Part shown: positions 48,960 through 59,987 of the stretch, piece after piece
Position numbering within the stretch: position 1 is the first letter of the stretch
How the letters are laid out: each line of letters starts with the position of its first letter
NCBI GenBank assembly: GCA_002633005.1
Contig: NMRA01000445.1
Location: 124,001 to 188,000, forward strand
Direction: 5' to 3'
Source: Phoronis australis
Taxonomy: Eukaryota > Phoronida > Phoronidae
Length of the DNA stretch: 64,000 bases
Notes under the pieces: model-generated
Seen by the model: the letters and a program-made list of their open reading frames with translations, nothing else
What the model was told of the DNA's origin: nothing
Databases searched by the model: none
Made by a program: the position numbers and the translations under genes

Positions 48960-50820
48960 TCTGCAAAACATTAAATGGGTTTAAGTTCTCATTGTCACAA
49001 ACTGGATTCCAAAAATTACCTAATCTGATTTTTGGTTTTTAGTAACCTGAACAGGACGAAATGCAGCTTCATAAATTTTGGTTGTCGCTGACACACAACA
49101 GCCCTTTTGAAATTGACTAGCAGGGTCAGTAAATGTAGTTTTTGTGAACTCTGCTCTAAGCCAAACACCTGTCCTGAAGGTGGCGTGTGTAAGTAAACAC
49201 AGCTTAAGAGTTTTTGGTCCTGGCTGAGAAGATGATAAATTGTTTTATTTTCACTTTATGGGATTTGAATAGCTAAGCCCGTAATGATGGAGCTGGCTCT
49301 GAGTGATCGCACAAATCAGGCCCTGGGGATACGACTCGAAAATGAACAAATCCTCACTCTGAGTATACTAACAAATTTGTATTCATTCACTAATAAAATG
49401 GATAAGTTGAGAGTTTTGATTTCGAATCCAGTTTGGAGATTAGACTCTGCTACCAGATCTTCAATAATATGCAAGCAAAATTTATGAACACACTCCCAGA
49501 GAATTACTGAGATAAAGGAGTTTGAACAATGACGTTGAGATGGTATATTTTGTCCATTGATGACAAAACTGTGAGTCCACAATGGTTTTAAATATTTTCA
49601 TTTTGTCTTCTTAACTCTGCTTGCATATAAAGGGGGAAATGCCTTTTTTCGGGTAGTTTTTGGTCAAACTGACAAACTAAAAAACGTACTTTGAACCTTT
49701 CCTATTTATAAACAAAATTAATGCAAACTGGAATTCATTAAACGGGAAGTGTTTACATAGTGAGAATGTCATGAACATGTAAACTTCTACAACGAAGTTA
49801 ATTATTTCCTTCGCTTTTCAGTTATCAGGTAACTGTAATCAATGACCAACACTGCCGCAGATTTTCAGAGCCAGGATTGTTGCAAAGCAAACTGCATTTA
49901 ACTTTTGATGTCAGAAACATGTAATTAAGCTACTACAATAAACCTGGCCTGCCAGACACCCAGTGTTTACATTGTGTGACTTGTTCACAGCATCACACTT
50001 CCAGTCTGAAGAATTGCTGATATTAATTTTATAAAGATTAACTAAAAACATTCAGTATACCTTTCCGAGTAAGTAAAACATGTCAAATTGACCAAAAACA
50101 CCTTTTGATAAGGTAATGTTACCCTTCAACGGTTGTTTATAACCACAATCTTATCCTTTTCTCCTTGTTTCATTGGCTGAAGGATGAGCACATGACCATC
50201 TCTGACACCTGAAAATAAAGGAAAAACAATAATCAATGGTAATCACATACTTAATTCCTTTAACAAACAATGAAAGAAATCTGGAGATGTACAAGGTACA
50301 CTAACCTCACAATGATAGGAGATTTAAAGAAATCTGGAGATGTACAAGGTACACTAACCTCACAATGATAGGAGATTTAAAGAAATCTGGAGATGTACAA
50401 GGTACACTAACCTCACAATGATAGGAGATTGAAAGAAATCTGGAGATGTACAAGGTACACTAACCTCACAATGATAGGAGATTTAAAGAAATCTGGAGAT
50501 GTACAAGGTACACTAACCTCACAATGATAGGAGATTTAAAGAAATCTGGAGATGTACAAGGTACACTAATCTCACAGTTACATTTATATAATTCTAAAAT
50601 CTTGTTAAAATCATTGCTTTCTAGCAAAATTAGCACAAGTTGTTGCTTTGCCTTATTCTACATAAACAACATAGGACCATTAAAACAGGTAAGTCATAAA
50701 CCAACAAAGAGAACACAAAATAAAAACGAATTCAAAAAATACTAACCATCATCTCAAGTTGCCTCCTTAAAACGCAGCCCATGGTGTGAAAGAGAGGTCC
50801 TTGTGTCATCCATCAGCCTG
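48960..50820 (-). other. Possible noncoding leader exons of the giant gene
   Basis: A good acceptor (tgttttgcag) lies 15 bases before the giant gene's ATG, so a spliced leader is expected. Two upstream minus-strand segments have acceptor and donor sites: 50208-50123 (cag ... GAAGG|GTAACA) and 50820-50746 (tttttcag ... ATG|GTTAGT). Segment 50208-50123 has a 26-codon open stretch ending NNR before a stop, so it could instead be the last exon of an unseen gene. The promoter may lie near 52200-52500. Confidence is low. Confidence 0.35.
50273..50577. repeat. 53-bp minisatellite (about 5.8 copies)
   Basis: Units start at 50273, 50326, 50379, 50432, 50485 and 50538 and are almost identical (aaagaaatctggagatgtac ... 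gataggagattt). Each copy on the minus strand has tctccag followed 28 bases later by GAG|GTTAGT, resembling an acceptor and a donor. It sits between the two possible leader exons of the giant gene. Confidence 0.95.
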
Positions 50821-50829
50821 AAAAATCTA

Positions 50830-53100
50830 ACTGATACAGTTAGAATTTTGTTTTAATTTAGATCTATAACGCTTGAATGTTTCTTATTCTAATTTAAAAA
50901 ATTTCTCTATCAATATTCCAGGCTTTGGTATACAAAATCCATAGGGGGTAATGAAACAATTTCCTTCTCAACCAGGACCATAAGCCCTTTGTAAAGCTAT
51001 GTTTAAGTTACACAGTCCGACTGGAACAGTTGTATGAATTGAGAGTTGGGTTCAAAAAGAACTATTTTCTTTGACCTTGCATAACAGTTTCAATGGGCCT
51101 ACTGTGTGTGAACAACATCCACGGTTTGCAACTGTAGATGCAAAATTTTAAGCCACTATTAGACTAGTTCCTCCTTCTAGCCCAAAATTTCTAGACAAAG
51201 AGTCAGTAAAATGAAAGAATTGAAAGAAAAGGTAGGAAAACTTCTAAAAGGTGGAATTGTTGGCCTACGTAACATATTACAAGTTGACTCATGTATCATG
51301 AGTGAGTCCATATTGCCACAATGAGGAAATGCAAACACTTTTTGTTACATTCTATTAGTTAAGCTGCTGTAAACCCCTCCTTTATCAAATAAACTTTTGA
51401 CTAGACCACCTATGTTGTAAAACTGGTCTCCTCTATATCCTTATTTAGCTTAGCGGTGGTTTCTTTGCTTTGAAGAACTGGTATATTGTTATTGCTCAAA
51501 ACAAGGATTAACAAATTTGCCTCATCATAGCAGAAAATTTCATGTGATAAATATGGTATTAAGCGCCAATGGAGACCAGGGTAGAGTTCAGTAACGCTAT
51601 GACCTCGCTCAAAAGCATGACTTCACAAGATTACGTTAGATATTGCCGTATATTTTAAATGAGAAGACGTGACTTTGTCTAGATTTTAGCAAGGTCCCAG
51701 CATAGGTCCTAGCATCACTGAACTCTACAGAGATTGTTTAACAATGTTAGCAGATCACTTGCACTTATGTAAATCAAGTTCCTTTGTTGGAAAGCAGTTT
51801 ATACCCTTGCTTAAGTTAAATTTAATTTTAAGTGAACGAATAGACCTGACATGATAAAATAAGTGCAATAAATGCAAACTGAACAAATTTAATTTATAAA
51901 GTACAACATGATCAATAGGCCTATATCTCATCTTCTGCTCATTTGAATATTCCCTTTTCTGGTGGCATTTGGTTTCTGCAGCCGTAGCGAATGTTTCAGC
52001 CCCAGAAAAATTAGAGAAATCAAATTTGAAACGACCTCTTACTTATCAAAGTTGATGAACCGAGATACAAATTAAAGCGTGGAACAGTAAATGTGGAAAA
52101 CAATTTTACCGATTCAGTGCACTTTGAGTTAATGTCATTCATTTCTTCGGCAAATGACTTCGCGTTTTCTTGAGAAATGACACATTTTGACATTTTGTTT
52201 CTTTGGGGCCTTGGGCCCTAACTACCGTGCATTCGTGGACGTGGGCAACGACAAACAACTCGCACATTTCGGGGAATTTGGACTTAATCTGACAAAATTT
52301 TGGATCAAAATTGCCATAACTTACCTATTTGAAAATCAGTAAAACCGCCGTTCCTTTTATGCTAAGATTTTCTTCAATTTCTTGAAATTCCTTTTACTTT
52401 TGAATCAGTTTTACAACTTCTCGACTTTTGTCGTCAGGTTTAATAACTGCTTAGTACCGACGTCAAAATTATACGCACTAAAAGATAGTGCGAGAATGAG
52501 GAAGACAAAACAAGCTAACATTTAACTTTGTTTTCAAAGAAATAGAATTTCAAAGATTAAATCGTAAAATATCTTTAAACTTGTATAATTATTTCAAAGT
52601 TTTGAATTCCGTTTCACATTGACCCAATTAAAACTGTAACAGTTTTGTTTTTGTTATTAATTACTGCGCACCCCTTTAACGTAATCGTCTCTATGTGACG
52701 TATTGTCTTTCACAGAGTGCCGCTTCCAATCAAAGTCGAAATTCATTGTTTTAGAAGATGACGTTCTTTTCATTGTTATATTTTTGCATAGAGAACGCTC
52801 ATGAAGGTAGTTCTTATGAAAAATTAGAATAAATTTAATTCAAAGTCGTTCAGTTAACTCCAGCATTTACGATAAAAAATTACCAACAAACTGGGCTTCT
52901 TAATGAAAACACGTACGAAACACGGACAACATAATTTCTGTCGCACTTGCGTTTGGGCTACAGGACAGTAGGTGCTGGGCCCGGGGGATTCACTCATACT
53001 GACAAGATGGCCGCAAGCGCGTGCCAAAAATTGTGTGTAGGCGGTATTTTTCAGTAAGATTTGCTGGACCTGCGCGCCGAGGGTCCAATAGGCCCCCTAA
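50830..53100. other. Intergenic / 5' region of the giant gene
   Basis: It is AT-rich, and no coding exon is recognised. A less AT-rich patch at 52200-52270 could hold a promoter. There is no transposon evidence until about 53100. Confidence 0.35.
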
Positions 53101-53121
53101 ATTTCCATTTCGTAGGGGTGA

Positions 53122-53443
53122 AAAATGTTACTAGACAGGATTCCACACACAGAGATAAGGGAGCAAACAGGAGTAATGGACTTCATCAAGACAATTCTGA
53201 AATTGAAATATAGGTGGGGCGGACACGTCGCCAGAGCACAGGACAACAGATGGACAAAAATATGCACAGAGGGGCAACCCATGCAGATATGGAAAGAGAT
53301 CAAAATGACGGCCCCAAGACAGATGGAGAGATGACATCGTGAAGACAAGAGGCACAACGTCGCGGATGAGAGCGGGAAGAGACAGAACAAATTGGAAGGC
53401 ATTGTCGGAGGGCTACATCCTGCAGTGGATTGACAATGCCTAG
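53122..53443 (+). pseudogene. 3' end of an RTE-like non-LTR retrotransposon (frameshifted)
   Basis: The reading frame has the typical C-terminal reverse-transcriptase text of RTE-type elements: RIPHTEIREQTGVMDFI and WGGHVARAQDNRWTK. After one frameshift near 53315 it continues in another frame with PQDRWRDDIVKT...NWKALSEGYILQW and a stop at 53441. Only the last ~110 codons are present, so it is a 5'-truncated dead insertion. Confidence 0.85.
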
Positions 53444-53819
53444 GGTCAGAGTCGGTCAGTCAGGGGTGAACCAGAAAAATCTACCTCGCAAAAGGAGGGT
53501 GGGAATTAGCAGACCTGGCACCAGTGCTGTAGTGCGGCGTAGGCGCACGTAGGCGCAGCCAACCTGACCTTTTTGCTTTTTAACCAGAGTCTACTCACAG
53601 TAAGTTACGGCATAGTGGGGCGTAAGCGCACGTAGGTGGAGCCAACCACCTTTCTACGTTTTAACGTAGCGCCTACGCGCCGAAAAGTGACGGTATAGGG
53701 AGGCGTAGTCTCGATACGATAGCTTAAGGCATCATTGGCTACTCTCATTGTTGCCGATTATTTCGGAGTGCGTGACCACCAGGCATAAATGTATACTCGC
53801 CGAGTAATGGGAAGGCTAA

Positions 53820-54400
53820 GGTTTCACAACATAGGTGGATAAAGGGAGGGGGGGGGGGGGTGACGAAGGGCCCCGAGGACACACACCACCGGAGACTATA
53901 ATCGCCGCCAGAATATCGTTTCTGGGCGTTACACTCCTATTTTCCTTTATAATTGTGCTTGGGCCTAGTTCAGAGACCGCTAGGGATTCACTCGGACCTT
54001 TGCCCTCGAATGTATGGTGGACCCTCTTTCTGCGATATCCAAGATCCCCCACTGCAGAATCCATGTAAATATCCCCTCGTGAGTCAAAAAAGTAGGCCCA
54101 AACGTTTGTGAGTCAGGTTTTGCGAGTTCAATGCACTTTTAAAATTCAGCGCTCATCGCGATACGATGGCCTTTTGGCGCTTACTTACCTCTAATTCTGC
54201 CACTGCAGCACTGCCTGGAACCCGCAATAGGGGTCTCTCAGTAAGTTTTGGTACACGTCTGCGGGCACCTTGTCAATATGATTGGCCCTTCGGGAAGCTG
54301 GGGAACCTAAATCTTCGAGTGCTCGCATTTTATAACGATAAGTGGCCTTGATCAAAACTTGTTTTGGATGGAAAGTCATTCTGGTTTAATGCCGCATAAC
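53820..54400. other. Unassigned stretch between two LINE relics
   Basis: It contains a poly-G run near 53846-53860 and short open frames without recognisable domains. No gene is supported. Confidence 0.3.
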
Positions 54401-54408
54401 ACACTTGA

Positions 54409-55035
54409 GTGGAATATTTCACCAAACCCAACGCGCTTGGTGAGAAGAACGTGGCAAATGAGACTCATCGCCGTTGTGACTCGAGTGTCCCTTTACCTGA
54501 GAACTTTATGAGTTCACCTGAGTTTGCAGGAGCCATTAGCGAGGCAATTACACGAATTGAAAATCAGGAAACTGTGAACATGGCTTATGATTGTTTTTCC
54601 AATATCTTATTTTCACAAATGGACACTCATCTCTCGTCTAAGAATGTTGGTAAACGTTCACGCAAAAAATACAAGCACCACAAGCCTTACTGGAATGCAC
54701 ATTTATGTGCCAGAAGGAATTTCAAAGAGAATTTTTGAAATGCAAAGGAATAGTGCAGTAAAGAAGGTATTTAGAAAAGTATTTAAAACTGTCCAACACA
54801 ATTTTGACAAACTTTTGAGAAATACTTAGACAGCTTAAAACAAAACCTTAATGGAAAAGATCGAAAATCTCAATACTGAAAATCCTCAGATATTCTGGGA
54901 CCACATCAAGAGACTTGGTCTAAGAAGTAATGAAACTGTGCATTTCGAGATTTATGATGAAGATGAGTCAGTTCGCACGAATCTGAATTGTTCGAGGATA
55001 GTTTACAAGCCAAAGAATATATTGAAGGTTTAATG
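54409..55035 (+). pseudogene. Fragment of a second LINE (linker between endonuclease and reverse transcriptase)
   Basis: Conceptual translation across two or three frames gives KKYKHHKPYWNAHLCARR, NFDKLLRNT and then IENLNTENPQIFWDHIKRLG followed by EIYDEDESVRTN. This order and wording are characteristic of the region before the reverse transcriptase in CR1/Daphne/Crack-like LINEs. The reverse transcriptase itself is absent. The fragment ends where a GC-rich family B repeat begins (55055). Confidence 0.75.
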
Positions 55036-55054
55036 TCGTCCCCTGCTTACTTAT

Positions 55055-55208
55055 CATGGGCCGCGCACCATAGGGGGCTGGGGGGGGCTATAGCCCCCAC
55101 TTTTTCAGGGCTGCACCGCCCATAGACCATGGTCTATGGGCGTTGCACCACAGGGGGGCTGGGGGAGGGGGCTTTAGCCCCACTTCTTTCAGTGCTGTGC
55201 CGGCCATG
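55055..55208 (+). repeat. GC-rich palindromic dimer repeat (family B), copy 3
   Basis: This is the best-preserved copy. Two units are joined by a perfect 24-bp palindrome (55118-55141, centred on gaccatggtc). Each unit has CATGGGC...GCACCA, a GGGGGCTATAGCCCCC-like core, TTTCAG.GCTG and CGCCCATG-like ends. Confidence 0.85.
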
Positions 55209-55414
55209 CATATGCAATGACGAACTTAACTCTGGCAGTACTGTGCAAGAAGTTCAGAGAATTGTATACAAGCAAAACCTAACAAAGCGATGGGTATTGT
55301 AGTCACTACACTGTGACACAGCGCCAACTATTCTGAAAAGTGGCCCTCTGGAAACATGATGAACGGCACACGGAATTCTGTGTGTGCCTGCGCGTGCCTT
55401 GATCGGAACTATAT

Positions 55415-55827
55415 AACCTGGGCCTGGTCTCTAATCTTTGTACTCGAAACGAACTCGAAACTATTTTTGGCAATTTCTCTGCTCCTTTTGTGCTAACTTA
55501 AGATAATTGGTTATCAGACTGTGCTCGAATACATTATAGTTTATGCATAGGAGTTTCTAGTTCAAGTTTGCCCTTGAAGGCCCTTATATTCGTGCTACAA
55601 ACTTGAGTAAAAACTCGAAATTTCGAGTTCAAACTCGAACTTATTGCTTTGATATTGGGTTTACAAACTGTGAACTAAGGGCAATAAATTATCTACGTAA
55701 GTTATTGTGTACTCGAGCATAGAATAGTAGACACTTATCTTGAGTTCGCCCAAAAGTAGAGTAGAAAATGCCAAATCTGATTTCGAGTTCCGTTTCGAGT
55801 AAAAAGATTGGAGACCGGGCCCTGGTT
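55415..55827. mobile_element. TCGAGT-rich MITE (family A), complete copy
   Basis: Terminal inverted repeats of about 40-45 bp are present. The left end reads ggcctggtctctaatctttg then tactcgaaac; the right end is its inverse, ending in ttggagaccgggccctggtt. The interior is rich in ACTCGAAA/TTTCGAGT words. There is no coding capacity. A decayed relative lies at 330-651. Confidence 0.8.
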
Positions 55828-56152
55828 CCCGGGTCTCACAAGCTGACGTCACCTCGAGGGTCTGTGGAAGAGACAAGGTATACTGATCACATCGCTTCAA
55901 ACACTTGCATACACCTTTATGCACTGCACTTGTTTGGGCGTTTACCACTAAACCGGGGTTTCCTTGATTTCCGTTTACTTCGATTACTGTCAGTTTAATA
56001 AATTCAAGTCAAAGATGGTGGCCATGTAACATTAAACTGAAACGGGTTTCCCAGATTTCAACCAATGGCAATGACTGAATGTTATGACGTCGGTTTCTTT
56101 TTTACATGTATTCACAATGAGCACATTAACAACAACACAAAAGGCAAGAAGA

Positions 56153-56192
56153 ACACACACGCACACGTACACGCACACACACACACACANNN

Positions 56193-56245
<53 letters not shown>
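56153..56245. repeat. (CA)n microsatellite with gap
   Basis: An imperfect then perfect CA run is interrupted by nnn at 56190-56192. The true length is unknown. It lies just beyond the 3' side of the minus-strand LINE. Confidence 0.95.
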
Positions 56246-56247
<2 letters not shown>

Positions 56248-58371
56248 CACACCTCACACTTAATCCTTTTGACTACTAAGAAAAAACAGTTTCAAGATTA
56301 CACCATCTTTTTTCTACAAATTCTGAATTCAAATCTTTACGAGCACTATACTTTTCACTCATATAATATTGTTTGATGAAGTTAAAAATATGCTTGGAAG
56401 TAATGTTTTTGATCCGAACTTTTGGGTATAAATAAACCGTTTACCCAATAATAAAACAATGTTTTTAAATTTATCGTTTCTATCAAGAAAGTCAAAGATA
56501 ACATTGCTGCAGGAGAGAGTGCCGACACACTGGAGATTTGTTTTGTTTAAAATTTCATTATTAACTTTTTGTCCAAAATGAATTTACTATTTCACATTCC
56601 CAAAATAAGTGTTTCAAAGTCTCTTTCGATTGTCCACAAAAGGAACAGGAGTCGTCATCCGTAACTTTGATTATTTTTAAAAATGAATTAGTTGTCAAAA
56701 TTCTCGCCAAGAGTCTAGTGAACTGAAGCCATCTAATTCTTGGGTTTCTTGTTGAGTTATATAAAAGGGAATACTCATCTTCCCATGAAAAATTATTTGT
56801 ATTTACGTTCAATTCTTTGGCCCAATTTGACTCCGCTCTTGAGACTTCGGAACCATAATTTAATTGTGTACAAATTTGTTGACATCCTCTCCGACCACTT
56901 TTCAGTTTCATTAGAATCGCTGGCTTAACAGGACAATACGCTTCAAAACGAAAAACTCTTTCAATACCACATTTTTGTTGGTACTTAAATATCACTGAAA
57001 TTAGACTATCGTACTCCATAAAGTTCGTTTTGATATCTAAAACATCCACATTATATCTATAGTTAAAAATATTACTGTCTGACGAAAACAAATTAGTCTT
57101 TAATAAAGACTATGCCTCCATGGCACCAATTCCTGTATATTTTGCCCGGCCTGCAGGTCACCGTTAAATCATAAAGGTTGGTTAAGAAAATCTATCTGAT
57201 TTTTTATTTTAAAACGATTTCCAAAGGAGATTACATATTCAAAAAATTCTTTCCAGAAGTGATTATCAATACTGGGCAAATTTATCTTGAGAAAGTCAAC
57301 TCCATACTTGGCGAAATTTTTAATTTCAGGAAAAATCAAATGAAGCAAATGGGCCATCTTAGACTGACCATTTACAAATTTTGTTAACATATTAATCTTT
57401 CAAGCCTTACAGAATGAAAATATGTTAATCATTCTAATACCCCTTCGTTATAATTACAAACAGCTCGAGAACGCTTAATTTTGACACTGCGACTTTGCCA
57501 GAGGAATTTTAAAAACATTGAGTTCAGTTTTTCTATAATATGATTCGAAGACTGTGGCAAGAATATCAGAAGATGTACAGTTTTTGAAACCGCAAGCGCC
57601 TCGATATCTGTAATCCTCCCGAAAGGCGTCAAAATTCGTTTGGACCAATTAAAAATGATTTCAATATCTTTTAATTTCACCAAGTGATTCTGGTCTGCCA
57701 TATCATGTAAGCTGACTTGGGAATTAATCCCCAAGAACATGAAATTTGTTTCGGTCCATGATAACTGTTTTCTGATAGATTTTTTCAGCACTGTTAGCCA
57801 TACTGCCAATTCAAATGGCTTTTGTTTTTTCAACATTGACCCAGAGGCTGGAGAAATGAGCAAACAGATTTACAACATTTAAAGAAGACCGTAAAGACAT
57901 CTAAGAGCCATCTAAACTAACGAAGTGTCATCAGCATATTGGGTTAGTAAGTACTCACTATCCATAATTTTGATTCCATTGATATTTTTGTTGTGTCTGA
58001 TCATGAGAGCCAAAAGTTCGGCACAAATAATAAATAGATAAGGAGACAATGGGTAACCTTGTCTAACTCCTCTCTGAATATTAAACCAACGAGAAGGTTG
58101 GCCAGTAACTATAACACAGGATTTGATATTTTTATAAAAAAAACTTTGACCCACCTCTTGATTGGCCACCCAAGGTTAAAAAAGACAAAGCTTTTTCAAC
58201 GAAACCCCACGACAATTAGACAAAAGCTTTTTCGAAATCTATAAGAAGTAGTAGCCCAGGTATTTGAACGAACTTCTGTGAATAATAGAACAGATCGTAT
58301 ACAACACGAATGTTATCAGTCAAATTCCTTCACAGGATGTAGCCATTCTGGTCCTCATGAATAATTTCCCT

Positions 58372-59987
58372 AACACAGACTTAAAGGAGAATTCCATCCG
58401 ATTTAATTAGTCTTTTTTACCATCTTAATCGGTCTATACCCACACCGCATCTTACACGCTCGACCTCACCTTGCCGAGAGGTGTAGCGTTAACCTGTGAG
58501 GAAGTTGAGAAACGACGCAGCGACGTCAGTGGTTCGTCTGCAGAGTGAATGCCGCTATATTGCTGTGCATCGTTCCCGCTTGTCCGAACAATGAAGCTGC
58601 GAAGAAAGCGGGTATATCGTTTTTTCTACTTTTAGTCCGCGAGAGCCCGAAATGCTTAGGAAGTGGCTCGCGGTAGTGAAGAATGAAAGGTAGGCTGTTA
58701 ATAGCAAGTAACATCTCCGTGTCTGTGACCCGCATTTCGTCGACAGTGATTTCTCAGACGAATTCCAGCTTACCGAAGAACTATCCATACGTTCCATTGC
58801 CTGTGTATATTCACGGCGCCTCTCTAGTATTTCTTGATCAGTGTATTCCGGTTCGAACTGATAGCCTGTGAAACCTAACGATCCGACCCGTGAAGTCTTC
58901 GTCGCCTGAGCTCTTGACCAAGTCGGGATTGGCGCGGGGCGAGTTGCCTTTTATTAGTAGACGTTTATTATTTTGCGTTCTGTTTCAAAATGAATTATTC
59001 TCAACTAACAAATGCTTAAATGAAACTGAAACAAAGTATATCTCATTAGATACAGTTTGTAATGCCTTGGAGTGCTCGTGAGTGCAAATGTTTTGAGAAG
59101 CCAGCAATGAATAAACCACTGCGTTACCGGCTTTTGATGCCAGCAACAAGTAATGACCGGGCACCGAGGCCGTGTGAGCGCATGCTAATTCAGTGTTTGC
59201 TGACAGAAAGTTGTTGTGAAGCAATTACTCGATTTTATATGCTATGGTCACTTGTTACGGGAATCTTTATTTAGAAATACAAATACAATATTCAAATCAT
59301 TGTTACTGTACAACCTTTGCCCTGACGGTCTGTGGAAGGGGAACCCCATGACATCGCGGCCCCCGACAAGTAAGTGGATTTTCAGTTTCGTGGCTAATTC
59401 ACATATATAATTACGTTCAGATTGTGACTGGAGGTTAATTAGTTTCCAACTCAAGCAGGTTTATGTTCGTGCCAGTGCCGGAGGCCGCGACGGGCCTGAT
59501 CGGGTTCCGAACCACTGGCCGGGATAGCAAGCGTTTTGTGTGTTTAGAACTCAAAAAATCACAAGTATAACAACACAGATCTAAGTTCTCCTGTCTGCAT
59601 TTCACGAAAGAATACTTCGAATTTATCTCCGAACAGACCCCAAACTCCTCATTGCTCCGAACATTAGCCTGCCGAACTTTGTAGGCTACGGTGTGTCCAA
59701 ATACCAATAAATCCGTAACAGCGAAATAAAACAACACGTTTTTATAAGAACTCGGTGTGTTTTTAAGGGTTTTACATCGAAGTTTGATGATTTATTGGTG
59801 TTAAACGATGAATTCAAGCGATAAGCTGACACCAGTAACCCGTGTTGTGAACTGCTGAACAGACTGTGTGTGAAACCAATTACGTCATAGGATAATTTCA
59901 ACACCTCCGTGTGCCGTCAGGTGTCAGGTAAGGCAACCGAACTTGCTGTAGTCGAGTAGAACTACTCGATCTAAATTGATACAAATT
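58372..59987. mobile_element. 1.6-kb insertion splitting the LINE reverse transcriptase
   Basis: The LINE reverse transcriptase stops near 59987 and resumes near 58372 (right before HEDQNGYI), so about 1.6 kb of foreign DNA separates motifs that are normally adjacent. The insert is GC-richer in places. It has a minus-strand open frame 58951-58774 with GYQFEPEYTDQEILERRRE, which recalls the N-terminus of P2X7-like proteins and is followed by a GTAAGC donor. No clear target duplication or inverted ends were found. Identity is unresolved. Confidence 0.5.

Noticed and set aside
50273-50577. Possible CRISPR-like array
   Set aside because: Units are contiguous 53-bp tandem copies without unique spacers, in a eukaryotic intron-like context.
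56032-56376. Open frames through the CA repeats (also 61723-61963)
   Set aside because: Repeating dinucleotides remove stops; not genes.
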